NCBI RefSeq assembly: GCF_042655485.1
Contig: NZ_JBHSMC010000001.1
Coordinates: 620,001-684,000, forward strand
Reading direction: 5' to 3'
Source of the DNA: Lederbergia graminis
GTDB lineage: Bacteria > Bacillota > Bacilli > Bacillales > Bacillaceae_C
Length of the DNA stretch: 64,000 nt
The notes below the pieces were generated by a model. It did not search any database. It saw only the letters and a program-made list of their open reading frames with translations, and was not told the origin of the DNA. Position numbers and translations under genes: made by a program. Positions 44,077 to 54,256 of this stretch are shown here, one piece after another; position 1 is the first letter of the stretch; each line of letters starts with the position of its first letter.

Positions 44077-46038
44077 TTATTCATTTGGATATTCTACTGT
44101 GCCAGTTTCATATTCTTCATCATCACGCATGATTTTATAAGTAGCTGTTTTACCATGTTCAACGGTAAAAACAAGTTCTTTTTCAATCGTGCTAGTGATT
44201 TCAAATTCTTCTACAGGTACTTTCATATCGTTATTCAAATCCTGAATGAAAATAATTACTTTTTGTGGTTGTGCTTCTTCTCCCTCTTCATTCAGTGGTT
44301 CATATTCAATCGTTACATTTTTTGTAACTGTTTTCGGTGATAAATCTTTTCCTTTTGAAATGACAACCGTAACTTTATCTCCTTTTGATAATTCTGTATT
44401 CGGAGCAGGACTTTGCGAAATAACTTCACCTTCTGGAACAGTTTCATGGTACTCTTCCTGTGACATATCAATCGATAGTCCAGATAACTCTATATAACTT
44501 TCAAGTCCTTTCGCATTATAACCTGTTAAATCTCTTAAAATTACTTTTTCTTTCCCTAGACTTACAGTAAATGTAAGAACGGTATCCTCCGGTACTACTG
44601 CTTCATCTGGACCAGGAGATTGCTCCAATATGGTTCCTTCTACTTCATCGGAATGTTTTCCATTTTCTCGAATATTTTTAAAACCTTTATCGTCTAATAA
44701 CTGAGCAATTTCGTCAAATTGACGACCTGTATAATCTTCTAATGTGAATTTTTCTTTACCTATACTTAAATAAATATCAACTTTACTTCCCTTTTTAACT
44801 TCTTTACCTGCCCTAGGGCTCGTCCTAATGATTTCACCTTCAGGAACATCATCACTATTTGCTTCCACGACTTTTCCTACTTCTAAGCCAAGATCGACAA
44901 GATGAAGTACACCTTCATCATACTCTTCACCACTAATGTCTGGTATTTCGACATTTTTCGCACTTTGAATCGCCGGAAGAATATTAGTAAAGAAAACTAC
45001 TGCTAATATTAATAATGCTGTTACACCACCGACAATCCATGGCCAAATCTTCTTTTTGCGTTTTTGAGGTTGTTCTTGAGCAACATTATTTTTCGGCTCA
45101 CTTTTATGAGCAATTGTTTGTTCTTGTTCATTTTTTAAGTATTCCCCATTAATAACAGGAATCGCCTTTGTTGCATCATCATCTTCAGGAATTACAAACT
45201 TAGGCTCATGTAAACGATTAGCATCTAACGCTGTTTCTAAATCACTTTCCATTAACTCTGCACTTTCATAGCGAATAAATGGATCTTTTGCAGTAGCTTT
45301 TAATACAATATTTTCTACACTTTGTGGAATATCCGGATTCCACCTGCTAGGAAAAGGTGTCTCCGATTGCAAATGCTTAAGGGCAATCGAAACTGCTGAT
45401 TCACCAGAGAATGGTAGCCTACCAGTTAAGAGCTCGAACATGACGATACCTAAGGAATAAATATCTGATTTCTTCGTAGCTAACCCACCACGTGCTTGTT
45501 CTGGAGACAAATAATGTACGGATCCTAATACAGAATTTGTTTGTGTAATCGATGTTGCACTAAGTGCCAAGGCAATTCCAAAATCAGTAATCATAACGTG
45601 ACCGTTATGATCAATTAATATATTTTGCGGTTTTATATCACGATGAACAATTTGATTTTGGTGAGCATGAGTAATGGCGGATGTTAGTTGTTTCATTATA
45701 TCGATTGTTTTTTCAAGAGGGATTGGATGAAATTGCTGTATGTATTGTTTTAATGTCATCCCATCGACATATTCCATTACAATATAATAGATGTCCTTTT
45801 CTTCCCCGATATCATATATACTAACAATGTTTTCATGTGCCAAACTTGTTGCATTTTGTGCTTCTCGCTGAAAACGGCGAATAAACTCATCTTCATTCGC
45901 AAAATCCATTCTTAATATTTTGATAGCAACATCGCGATCTAGAATTACATCTCGTGCTAAATAAACATTCGCCATTCCACCTCCGCCTATCATCCGGAGA
46001 ACCTTGTAACGACCGCTTATTCTACTACCGATTATCAT
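44077..46038 (-). CDS. prkC: PASTA-domain serine/threonine kinase PrkC
   Basis: Membrane kinase that senses muropeptides and peptidoglycan and signals in germination and wall homeostasis. Kinase domain about 1-270: glycine loop GGGGMANVY, Lys40, HRD 132-134, DFG 152-154, then SPEQARGG. A single transmembrane helix (about 333-357, IWPWIVGGVTALLILAVVFF) follows a basic stretch. Three PASTA repeats span about 363-570, and a non-PASTA C-terminal domain ends the protein. 653 residues. It overlaps prpC by 4 bp. Confidence 0.97.
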   Translation of the reverse strand: MIIGSRISGRYKVLRMIGGGGMANVYLARDVILDRDVAIKILRMDFANEDEFIRRFQREAQNATSLAHENIVSIYDIGEEKDIYYIVMEYVDGMTLKQYIQQFHPIPLEKTIDIMKQLTSAITHAHQNQIVHRDIKPQNILIDHNGHVMITDFGIALALSATSITQTNSVLGSVHYLSPEQARGGLATKKSDIYSLGIVMFELLTGRLPFSGESAVSIALKHLQSETPFPSRWNPDIPQSVENIVLKATAKDPFIRYESAELMESDLETALDANRLHEPKFVIPEDDDATKAIPVINGEYLKNEQEQTIAHKSEPKNNVAQEQPQKRKKKIWPWIVGGVTALLILAVVFFTNILPAIQSAKNVEIPDISGEEYDEGVLHLVDLGLEVGKVVEANSDDVPEGEIIRTSPRAGKEVKKGSKVDIYLSIGKEKFTLEDYTGRQFDEIAQLLDDKGFKNIRENGKHSDEVEGTILEQSPGPDEAVVPEDTVLTFTVSLGKEKVILRDLTGYNAKGLESYIELSGLSIDMSQEEYHETVPEGEVISQSPAPNTELSKGDKVTVVISKGKDLSPKTVTKNVTIEYEPLNEEGEEAQPQKVIIFIQDLNNDMKVPVEEFEITSTIEKELVFTVEHGKTATYKIMRDDEEYETGTVEYPNE

Positions 46039-46787
46039 TGCTCACACCCGCTTTCTTTACAGGTTTCAATGATTGCAACGGATATATTATCTTCTCCACC
46101 GTTTTGATTAGCAAGGTTTATCATCGTTAATGCTTTTTTATCTATATCTTCATCTGATTGTAAAATGGATTCTAACTCTTGATTAGTTACTTTATTAGAT
46201 AGGCCATCTGAACATAAAAGAAGTTTGTCTCCTTCTTCAAATGTTATCGTAATAATATCCATTTCAGTAACAGGTTCTGTCCCCACTGCTTTTAATAGCA
46301 TATTCTTACGAGGATGTATCTCGGCATCTTCTGGTGAAATATGGCCAATTTTAATTAATTCATTTACTAGTGAATGATCCTCTGTTATTTGTTTAAAACC
46401 ATCTTCATTCAGAATATAACATCTACTATCGCCAATATTAACGATCGTTGCAAATAGGTTAGTACATATAGCAGCAACTAAGGTAGTACCCATTCCGTCT
46501 AATTCTGAATTACTTTTTGAATGATTGTAAATATCCTTATTAATATCCGTTACTTTACTACGTAACCAATTCTCTGCTTCCTCTGGTGTTTGGATATTTT
46601 CAATTTCATTCCAATGTTTTTGAAGATTAGCTACGGCCATTTGACTAGCTACCTCTCCCGCATTATGTCCGCCCATACCATCAGCAACAACAGCTAAATA
46701 ATATCCAGATCGGTGCAAAAACACGCCACCATCATCTTCATTGTGTCGACGAACTTTTCCGGTATCTGTTTTAAAAGTTGCCTTCAT
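46035..46787 (-). CDS. prpC: PP2C-type protein phosphatase PrpC
   Basis: Manganese-dependent Ser/Thr phosphatase that reverses PrkC. Metal ligand motifs are intact: RRHNEDDGG, VADGMGGHNAGEVAS (Asp36), GDSRCYIL, EDHSLVNEL, LLCSDGLSNKV and GGEDNISV. 250 residues. Preceded by its own promoter because rlmN, the usual upstream gene, is missing. Confidence 0.97.
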   Translation of the reverse strand: MKATFKTDTGKVRRHNEDDGGVFLHRSGYYLAVVADGMGGHNAGEVASQMAVANLQKHWNEIENIQTPEEAENWLRSKVTDINKDIYNHSKSNSELDGMGTTLVAAICTNLFATIVNIGDSRCYILNEDGFKQITEDHSLVNELIKIGHISPEDAEIHPRKNMLLKAVGTEPVTEMDIITITFEEGDKLLLCSDGLSNKVTNQELESILQSDEDIDKKALTMINLANQNGGEDNISVAIIETCKESGCEQ

Positions 46788-46861
46788 TTTTCTTTCCCCC
46801 TTACGTCCCTTTCTAAGAGCATTTCCCTAGAAAAATCTGCTCTAATTAACTATGGGAATAG

Positions 46862-46890
46862 ATAATACTCTATTTATTGAGCATTACCAA
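46862..46890 (-). promoter_or_regulatory. Candidate sigma-A promoter of prpC-prkC
   Basis: TTGGTA (46885-46890), 17-bp spacer, TATTAT (46862-46867); about 75 bp upstream of the prpC ATG, within the 115-bp gap after rsmB. Confidence 0.6.
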
Positions 46891-46902
46891 CACTTTAAGC
46901 TA

Positions 46903-48243
46903 TTACATTGATTTTTTAAAACTTGCTATGAAAAATCCATCTCCTCCAAAATCTTGGGGGAATATTTGTAAAGCATTTGAACCTTCTTCAAGGAGGTATG
47001 TTAATGAATCAGGTAATTGTAATGGGTATTCCTTAAATTCTGGGTGATTTTGTAGAAAATCATTAATTGTCCCATAATTCTCTTCCTTATCTACTGTACA
47101 CGTACTGTACACTAGAATTCCACCCTTTTTTAATGTCTTTGCTGCTTCATTCAAAATATTTTGTTGAATATTTTTCAGATTATCAATGTCTTCTGGTTTT
47201 TTCACATATTTAATGTCCGGCTTTTTCCTTAATACACCAAGACCTGAACAAGGTGCATCGACAAGAATTCGATCAAAAACCTCGTGTGAAAATTTTTCAC
47301 TTACTTTTCTACTATCTAATACAGAAGCTTCAATATTCGATAAACCAAGTCGAGCTGCATTACTTTGTATTAATTTAACCTTATGAGAATGTATGTCTAT
47401 AGCTTGTACTTTTCCTGTTCCATTTAGTAACTCGGCAATATGTCCGGTCTTCCCCCCTGGTGCTGCACAAGCATCAAGTATCGTCATATTTTCCTCTAGG
47501 TCAAGGGTATAGGCAACGATCATCGAACTTTCATCCTGAATACTTAAATACCCTTTCTCAAATGCAGTCGAGTTTGCGACATTTCCTCTTAGTATACGAA
47601 TAGAGACAGGTAAGATCACGCTCGGTTCCACTTCAAACCCTTCATTTCTGAGCATGCTCAATACTTCGTCACGGGTAATTTTTGTTGTATTGACACGTGC
47701 AGTTTGAACAGGTGCTATTAAATTTTCTGCACACATTTCCTTTGTTAAGGCGAGTCCATATTGTTTCTCCCATCTTTGTACAAGCCATAAAGGATGGCTC
47801 ATTTCGATAGATAACCTCTTCAAAGGATCTTTTATTTCCTCTAAAGAAGGAACTCCTTGTCTTTGAATTGCACGTAAAACACCATTAACTAGACTAGCAA
47901 TCCCTTTATGTCCACGCTTTTTTGCAATCTCTACTGCTTCAAATAAAACAGCTCGATCAGGTATTTTATCAAGATAATGCATTTGATATAGGGAAAGTCT
48001 TAATAGATTCATTACCCATACTTCTAGCTTTTTCTTAATAAATGGCTGTAAAAAATAATCTAGTGTTAACTTTCGTTGCAATGTCCCATAAACAATTTCC
48101 GTTAATAAACCAACATCGGGACCTTTTATTTGATTTTTGTTAATCACTTGATTTAGCAGTAGATTACTATACGCTTGTTGTTTATCAATAGCTTCCAAAA
48201 TTTCTAATGCCGATTCCCGAACATTTTTATTTTTTTTACTCAT
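46903..48243 (-). CDS. rsmB: 16S rRNA (cytosine967-C5)-methyltransferase RsmB
   Basis: SAM-dependent m5C methyltransferase with an N-terminal NusB-like domain (about 1-130) and a Rossmann domain with CAAPGGKTGHIAELL, the catalytic-site DAPCSGLGVLRKKPDIKY and YSTCTVDKEEN (two cysteines). I choose ATG 48243, overlapping the fmt stop (ATGAGTAA); the in-frame GTG at 48264 is an alternative. About 446 residues. Confidence 0.95.
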   Translation of the reverse strand: MSKKNKNVRESALEILEAIDKQQAYSNLLLNQVINKNQIKGPDVGLLTEIVYGTLQRKLTLDYFLQPFIKKKLEVWVMNLLRLSLYQMHYLDKIPDRAVLFEAVEIAKKRGHKGIASLVNGVLRAIQRQGVPSLEEIKDPLKRLSIEMSHPLWLVQRWEKQYGLALTKEMCAENLIAPVQTARVNTTKITRDEVLSMLRNEGFEVEPSVILPVSIRILRGNVANSTAFEKGYLSIQDESSMIVAYTLDLEENMTILDACAAPGGKTGHIAELLNGTGKVQAIDIHSHKVKLIQSNAARLGLSNIEASVLDSRKVSEKFSHEVFDRILVDAPCSGLGVLRKKPDIKYVKKPEDIDNLKNIQQNILNEAAKTLKKGGILVYSTCTVDKEENYGTINDFLQNHPEFKEYPLQLPDSLTYLLEEGSNALQIFPQDFGGDGFFIASFKKSM

Positions 48244-49183
48244 TTTCGATACCCAATCTATCACCTATTTGTATATTGGCGCCTGCTCCTTGTAAAAATT
48301 GTTCAGCAGACATTTGTTTTTTTCCAGCTGGTTGAATCACTATTAATTTTATTGCAACATCATTCCCAGTAGCTATCACAAATCCATCTTTTTCAATTCT
48401 TATAATTGAACCTGGGTTGAATTCACCTGACATTTTATACTTTTCGGCTTTCCAAACTTTCATCACTTTGTTCGCAAACGTTGTGTATGCTACAGGCCAA
48501 GGCGAAAGTCCACGAATTTTGTTGTAAATTTTTTCACCCGGGAGATTCCAATCTATTTTTTCTTGTTCTCGAGTAATATTCGATGCGAATGTTGCCTTCG
48601 TGTGATCTTGAGGAATTGCCTGAATTTCATTATTCAATAACTTAGGCAAGGTATTTGCTAATAAATCCGCTCCAGCTATACTTAACTTGTCATGCAAACT
48701 ACCAACATCATCTTGTTCTTCGATTGCCACTTCTACCTGACTAATTATATCACCCGCATCTAATTTTTCTGCCATGTACATGATGGTTATCCCTGTTTTT
48801 TCTTTTCCTTCTAAAATGGCATAATGTATCGGAGCTCCACCTCTTAACTCAGGTAATAAGGAAGCATGTACATTTATACACCCTTGTTTCGGAGCATCCA
48901 ATAAAACCTTTGGTAGAATTTGCCCATATGCAGCCGTAATAATAAGATCTGGTTGAAGTGATATAATTTCATCAACATTCTCTCGAAGCTTCTCTGGTTG
49001 AAGAACTGGTATGCCATGACGCTCAGCCTCCACTTTTACAGGTGGGGGTGTTAGAATTTTTTTACGGCCAACAGGACGATCTGGTTGGGTAACCACAGCA
49101 ATAACATCATATCCGTCAGCAAGAATTTTTTGTAGAACAGGGACTGAAAAATCTGGTGTCCCCATAAACACTATTTTTGTCAT
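48236..49183 (-). CDS. fmt: Methionyl-tRNA formyltransferase
   Basis: Formylates initiator Met-tRNA. Catalytic residues Asn104, His106 and Asp142 are in INVHASLLPELRGGAPI and KLDAGDI. C-terminal tRNA-binding OB domain starts near residue 205. 315 residues. Shares one base with the def stop (TAATG-type overlap), giving def-fmt coupling. Confidence 0.98.
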   Translation of the reverse strand: MTKIVFMGTPDFSVPVLQKILADGYDVIAVVTQPDRPVGRKKILTPPPVKVEAERHGIPVLQPEKLRENVDEIISLQPDLIITAAYGQILPKVLLDAPKQGCINVHASLLPELRGGAPIHYAILEGKEKTGITIMYMAEKLDAGDIISQVEVAIEEQDDVGSLHDKLSIAGADLLANTLPKLLNNEIQAIPQDHTKATFASNITREQEKIDWNLPGEKIYNKIRGLSPWPVAYTTFANKVMKVWKAEKYKMSGEFNPGSIIRIEKDGFVIATGNDVAIKLIVIQPAGKKQMSAEQFLQGAGANIQIGDRLGIENE

Positions 49184-49665
49184 TATACTTCACTACTTTC
49201 TAAATCTTCTTCATCGACATATTCAATGACTTTCGTCGTAAATAGAACTCCATCCAAATGATCCAACTCATGCTGAATTGCACGTGCTAAATAATCATTT
49301 GCCTTTAATTTAAATTCTTTTCCATTTCGATCTTGTGCTTTAATTTTTACAATTTGTGCTCTTGATACTGTTCCATATAAATTAGGGAAGCTTAAACAAC
49401 CCTCTATATCAGTATTTTCACCTTTTGCCTTTATAATAGTTGGGTTGATTAGTTCAATTATTCCATTTTTATCTCCAACATCAATAACAGCAATTCGTTT
49501 TTTTATACCAATTTGTGGAGCAGCTAATCCAACACCATCCGCAGCAACCATTGTTTCATACATATCGTCTAATAAAATATGTAATTCATGATTGAACTCT
49601 GTAACAGGATCACAAACTACTTCTAATATGTCTGCCGGATGGGTTACGATGGAGAGAATAGCCAT
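49183..49665 (-). CDS. def: Peptide deformylase
   Basis: Metal-dependent removal of N-formyl from nascent proteins. Motif 1 GVGLAAPQ (44-51), motif 2 EGCLS with Cys90, motif 3 QHELDHLDG with His132 and His136. 160 residues, a type-1 form. Next to fmt, with which it forms the formyl cycle. Confidence 0.97.
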   Translation of the reverse strand: MAILSIVTHPADILEVVCDPVTEFNHELHILLDDMYETMVAADGVGLAAPQIGIKKRIAVIDVGDKNGIIELINPTIIKAKGENTDIEGCLSFPNLYGTVSRAQIVKIKAQDRNGKEFKLKANDYLARAIQHELDHLDGVLFTTKVIEYVDEEDLESSEV

Positions 49666-49688
49666 TCTTACGCCCTCTTTTCTTTACT

Positions 49689-52094
49689 TTACATCATCAT
49701 ATAAGGATTGACATCAATATGAATCATCAAACCTTCTTTTACAGTTTGTGGATAATAATGCTCAATAACCGTTTTTAATATATTTTTTAATTCTGGTTCC
49801 TTTTTGTATTTTATCAAACATTGATAACGATATCTATTATTCACACGTGACATTGGAGACGCTACGGGTCCTAATATGATAGCATTTCCGGATAATCTAG
49901 AACCAATATATTTTGTGATTTTCTCCGTAACTGACACTGCTTTCATTAAATCTTCATGACTTACAGTAATTAAAGACAAATAGTAAAACGGTGAATAGGA
50001 ACCAATTTTTCTCATTATCATTTCTTGCTTATAGAATTGATCATAATTTTGTTTACCGGCAAGTTCTACACTGTAATGTTCAGGGGAATAAGTTTGAATA
50101 ACGACTTCACCAGGTAATTCATGTCTACCAGCACGTCCACTTACTTGGGTGAGTAATTGAAATGTTTTTTCCCCAGCTCTGAAGTCCGGTAAATGCAACA
50201 TCGTATCAGCACTTAATACACCTACAAGTGTAACATTCGGAAAGTCTAATCCTTTTGCAATCATTTGTGTTCCGAGTAATATGTCTGCATTCCCCGATTT
50301 AAAGTGGTCAAGTAATTGCTCATGAGCACCTTTCCTCGAGGTAGTGTCAACATCCATTCTCACAACCCTAGCATCAGGTAATATTTTATGTAATTCTTCC
50401 TCTACTTTTTGAGTACCTGTACCAAAATAACGAATATGTTCACTTGTACATTCAGGACAAATATTCGGAACACTCGTTACAAAACCACAATAGTGACATT
50501 TCATTTCATTTGAAAATTGATGGTATGTTAGGGATATGTCGCAATTAGGACATTGCATGACGAAGCCGCAATCGCGACACATCATAAACGATGAATGTCC
50601 TCTTCTATTAAGAAATAGAATTGTTTGCTGTTTTTTCTCTAATCTATCTTGTAGTTTTTCAAATAATTCTCGAGAAAACATAGATCTATTTCCATTACGC
50701 ATTTCTTCTCTCATATCAACAATCGAAACAGAAGGAAGGTTTCTATCATTCATTCGTTTAGATAATGTTAATAGAGTATAGACACCTTTTTGTGCTCTAG
50801 CAAATGATTCGAGAGCAGGAGTAGCACTGCCCAAGATTACTGGACATTTGTGATATTTTGCTCGTTGAATTGCAACATCTCTTGCATGATACCTTGGCAT
50901 TTCTTCTTGTTTATAGCTTGTTTCATGTTCCTCATCAATAATGATGATTCCTAAGTTTTCAAAAGGAGCGAAAACAGCTGACCTAGCTCCGACAACTACT
51001 TTCGCTTCCTTTCGTAGCACCTTTCGCCATTCATCATATTTCTCCCCAACGGAAAGACCACTATGTAATACAGCTACATCTTTCCCGAAACGACTCTTAA
51101 AACGGTCCACCATTTGAGGAGTTAAAGCTATCTCTGGTACAAGGACGATTGCCTCTTTTCCTTCTTCTAATACCTTTTGAATAGATTGTAAGTAAATTTC
51201 TGTTTTTCCACTACCAGTAACTCCGTATAATAAAAATGTTTCGTGGTTGTTTGACTCTATTGTATTTAATATTGGCTTAATTGCTTCTGTTTGTTGACTA
51301 GTAAGTGGCAACGGATCAGAGGGAATAAATGTTTTATGTTCAAATGGATCTCGATAGACTTCCTCATTACTTTCCGTAAACACACCTTTATTTACTAATG
51401 AAGTTAATGTTGCATAGGACACATTGGTATTTTTAATTAGCTCGGTTCCAATATATTTATCAGTAGGATGATTCATTACATAATCTAAAACGGTCTTTTG
51501 CTGCACGGCATTTGCCCGTAATGATTCCTTTAACTTCTCAATATCATGTATCTCCATTACTAAATGATATGTTTTCACTTTTTTCTTACTAGCTCGATTT
51601 TTTATTTGATAGATTACTTCTATATTTCCATTTTTTATTTCATTGTGTATGTCACGATGAATTCCTTGACGTTCTACATCGCTCCAATCAAGTTCTTCTT
51701 GATCCGCAAAGATTTCATCAAGTAATGGATGATGCTCCCTATTCAATCTAACAATTTTCTTTTCATATTTTGCTTTCATTGCCGCGGGTAACATCGCCTG
51801 ATAGGTTAAGATTTTAAAAGAAAGTGTTTCATGAGCTAGCCAATATCCTAGTTCTAATAATTCTTTATTCAAAACAGGAGTAATATCAAGTGGTTCACTT
51901 ATTTCCTTAAGCTTTCTAACACTGCTGTTCTGTTTTATCGCTATTACAAATCCTTGAATCGTTCGTGGACCAAAAGGAACCGCAACTCTCATTCCAGGTT
52001 CAATTATGCCCATCCACTTATCTGGGATAAGATAATCAAACTCCTTATCTGTACCGAGTGCTGGTACATCGACAATCACAGTTGCAATATTCAT
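49689..52094 (-). CDS. priA: Primosomal protein N' (PriA helicase)
   Basis: 3'-5' helicase for replication restart. N-terminal 3'BD domain (IATVIVDVPALGTDKEFDYLIP), Walker A GVTGSGKTE near residue 290, DEEH motif in IIIIDEEHETSYKQ, and a cysteine-rich zinc region (CRDCGFVMQCPNCDISL and CHYCG...CPEC). 801 residues. Its ATG overlaps the coaBC stop. Confidence 0.97.
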   Translation of the reverse strand: MNIATVIVDVPALGTDKEFDYLIPDKWMGIIEPGMRVAVPFGPRTIQGFVIAIKQNSSVRKLKEISEPLDITPVLNKELLELGYWLAHETLSFKILTYQAMLPAAMKAKYEKKIVRLNREHHPLLDEIFADQEELDWSDVERQGIHRDIHNEIKNGNIEVIYQIKNRASKKKVKTYHLVMEIHDIEKLKESLRANAVQQKTVLDYVMNHPTDKYIGTELIKNTNVSYATLTSLVNKGVFTESNEEVYRDPFEHKTFIPSDPLPLTSQQTEAIKPILNTIESNNHETFLLYGVTGSGKTEIYLQSIQKVLEEGKEAIVLVPEIALTPQMVDRFKSRFGKDVAVLHSGLSVGEKYDEWRKVLRKEAKVVVGARSAVFAPFENLGIIIIDEEHETSYKQEEMPRYHARDVAIQRAKYHKCPVILGSATPALESFARAQKGVYTLLTLSKRMNDRNLPSVSIVDMREEMRNGNRSMFSRELFEKLQDRLEKKQQTILFLNRRGHSSFMMCRDCGFVMQCPNCDISLTYHQFSNEMKCHYCGFVTSVPNICPECTSEHIRYFGTGTQKVEEELHKILPDARVVRMDVDTTSRKGAHEQLLDHFKSGNADILLGTQMIAKGLDFPNVTLVGVLSADTMLHLPDFRAGEKTFQLLTQVSGRAGRHELPGEVVIQTYSPEHYSVELAGKQNYDQFYKQEMIMRKIGSYSPFYYLSLITVSHEDLMKAVSVTEKITKYIGSRLSGNAIILGPVASPMSRVNNRYRYQCLIKYKKEPELKNILKTVIEHYYPQTVKEGLMIHIDVNPYMMM

Positions 52095-53299
52095 TTCTGC
52101 TTCTCATCCCCCATTTTCAGTACAATTTCCTGTAAAATTTCTCTGGCAGTATCTCTTTTACTTAATAATGGTAATTGCTTCTTTGTTTTATCTTTATGAA
52201 AAATCGTCACAATATTTGTATCGCTTTTAAAACCTGCACCTTGTGCTGTAATATCATTTGCAACTATCATATCAGCATTTTTCCGTTGTAATTTATCCAT
52301 TGCGTAATGTTCAATGTTATTTGTTTCGGCTGCAAAACCAACTAGAAATTGCTGTTTTTTGCTAACACCCAATTCAGATAAAATGTCTTTTGTTCTTTCC
52401 AGCTCAATTACTAAATTACCTTCTTTTTTCTTCAACTTCTTTTCTGAAAAAGATATAGGGCGATAATCAGCAACTGCTGCACTTTTTATTACAATGTCGA
52501 CATCAGGGAAAAAGCGCATTACTTCATTATACATTTCTTCTGCACTTTCAACTTTAACTAATGCTACACCAATAGGAGTTTCTAAACTGTCAGTACCAGA
52601 AATGAGAATAACTTCTGCTCCCATTTTAGCTGCTTCCTCCGCTAATGCATAACCCATTTTACCACTAGAATGATTTGTCATATATCGAACGGGATCAATT
52701 TTTTCTTTCGTTGGACCAGCAGTTATTAATATTCTCTTTTGAGTAAGTGGAGCAGGATCCATTGAAAAATGCGATTGAACTAGTTGAACAATTGTTTCTG
52801 GTTCTTCGAGTCTCCCTTTTCCAACATAGCCGCAAGCTAAATAACCCTCTCCAGGCTCAATAAAACGATACCCATATTCTGCCAACGTTTTCATGTTTTG
52901 TTGTACTGCAGAATTACTGTACATATGTACATTCATTGCTGGAGCAATCCAAATCGGTGCAGTTGTAGCTAGTAATGTGGTCGTAAGCATATCATCCGCA
53001 ATACCATTGGCAAGTTTTCCAATAGTATTTGCTGTTGCTGGCGCCACTAAAACTAAATCCGGCCAATCTGCAACATCTATATGAGCGATTACTTTCGGAT
53101 TATTTTCTATAAATGTATCAGTATAAACTTCATTTCTTGATAGTGCCTGAAATGTTAATGGAGAAATGAATTTTGTTGCAGATAACGTCATTATTACCTT
53201 TACTTCATATCCGGCCTGAGTTAACTTACTTGTTAATGCTGCAGCCTTATAAGCTGCAATCCCACCTGAAACGCAGAGTAAAATTTTTCTCGTTTTCAT
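52091..53299 (-). CDS. coaBC: Bifunctional CoaBC (PPC synthetase/decarboxylase)
   Basis: Two steps of coenzyme A synthesis. N-terminal FMN-dependent decarboxylase CoaC (KILLCVSGGIAAYKAAAL, PAMNVHMY motif) and C-terminal CTP-dependent CoaB from about residue 190 (ILITAGPTKEKIDPVRYMTNHSSGKMGYALA, then KSAAVADYRP and FAAET). 402 residues, full length. Confidence 0.97.
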   Translation of the reverse strand: MKTRKILLCVSGGIAAYKAAALTSKLTQAGYEVKVIMTLSATKFISPLTFQALSRNEVYTDTFIENNPKVIAHIDVADWPDLVLVAPATANTIGKLANGIADDMLTTTLLATTAPIWIAPAMNVHMYSNSAVQQNMKTLAEYGYRFIEPGEGYLACGYVGKGRLEEPETIVQLVQSHFSMDPAPLTQKRILITAGPTKEKIDPVRYMTNHSSGKMGYALAEEAAKMGAEVILISGTDSLETPIGVALVKVESAEEMYNEVMRFFPDVDIVIKSAAVADYRPISFSEKKLKKKEGNLVIELERTKDILSELGVSKKQQFLVGFAAETNNIEHYAMDKLQRKNADMIVANDITAQGAGFKSDTNIVTIFHKDKTKKQLPLLSKRDTAREILQEIVLKMGDEKQK

Positions 53300-53370
53300 C
53301 GAAAAAGCTCCTATCTCTATATGTAAAGTAGTTTATATTTTTATTATTTCTTATTATTATGAACGATTTA

Positions 53371-53404
53371 GAAATGAAAAGACAACCCATGCGTATGGGT
53401 TGTC
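53371..53404 (-). terminator. Intrinsic terminator after gmk-rpoZ
   Basis: Minus-strand GACAACCCAT / ATGGGTTGTC stem with ACGC loop region, followed by TTTTCATTT. Stem 53381-53404. Confidence 0.88.
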
Positions 53405-53417
53405 ATAAGAAAGTTAA

Positions 53418-53627
53418 CTATTCACTTATTTCATCTGATTCTTTTATTTTTAAAACTCCGGCATATATTTCTTCTAATGCTTTTCCAACATATTTATGGG
53501 ACTGATATTTTTCTAATATCGGATTTTTATCATCTTGGAATTGACGAGCTCTACGTGAAGAAACTGTCACAAGGGAATATTTAGAGTCAATAACATTCAG
53601 TAACTTATCTATAGAAGGATACAACAT
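53418..53627 (-). CDS. rpoZ: RNA polymerase omega subunit
   Basis: Small subunit aiding RNA polymerase assembly. 69 residues: MLYPSIDKLLNVIDSKYSLVTVSSRRARQ and a C-terminal KYVGKALEEIYAGVL helix. 2 bp after gmk, so co-translated. Confidence 0.95.
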   Translation of the reverse strand: MLYPSIDKLLNVIDSKYSLVTVSSRRARQFQDDKNPILEKYQSHKYVGKALEEIYAGVLKIKESDEISE

Positions 53628-53629
53628 AA

Positions 53630-54244
53630 TTATTTAACCTCCAACAATTTAATATACTTAGATACACATCTTTCACTACGATGGTGTTCAGCCAATACGA
53701 TTGCATTTATTCGATCGACAGCCAGTTCAACATCATCATTTTCAACAATATAGTCATACATACTCATTAATTCAATTTCTTTCCTAGCAGCTTCCATTCG
53801 ATTGCTAATCAGATCTTCCGATTCAGTACCTCTGCCAACAATACGATTTTGTAATTCACCTAAGCTAGGAGGCATGAGAAAAATAAATAAACCATCTGGA
53901 AATTTCTCTCGGACTTGTTTAGCACCTTGTACTTCGATTTCTAAAAATACATCTTTCCCAGCATTTAATGTTTCCTGGACGTAGTCTACAGGTGTACCAT
54001 AATAATTTCCTACATATTCTGCATATTCCAGTAATTTATCATCTTTAATTAACTGTTCGAATTCTTCACGAGTTTTAAAGAAATAATCCACTCCATCTTT
54101 TTCACCTTCACGTGGCTTCCTAGTTGTTATGGATATTGAATATTCAAATTTAGCATCTGGTCTTGAAAATACAGCTTGTCTTACAGTTCCCTTACCGACC
54201 CCTGACGGACCTGAAAGAACAATCAGCAATCCTTTTTCATTCAT
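53630..54244 (-). CDS. gmk: Guanylate kinase
   Basis: Phosphorylates GMP to GDP; feeds the GTP pool that CodY senses. P-loop GPSGVGKG (12-19), SITTRKPREGEKDGVDYFF substrate motif, and EIEVQGAKQVREKFPDGLFIFLMPPS. 204 residues. Between remA and rpoZ as usual. Confidence 0.97.
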   Translation of the reverse strand: MNEKGLLIVLSGPSGVGKGTVRQAVFSRPDAKFEYSISITTRKPREGEKDGVDYFFKTREEFEQLIKDDKLLEYAEYVGNYYGTPVDYVQETLNAGKDVFLEIEVQGAKQVREKFPDGLFIFLMPPSLGELQNRIVGRGTESEDLISNRMEAARKEIELMSMYDYIVENDDVELAVDRINAIVLAEHHRSERCVSKYIKLLEVK

Positions 54245-54256
54245 TGTACTAATTTC

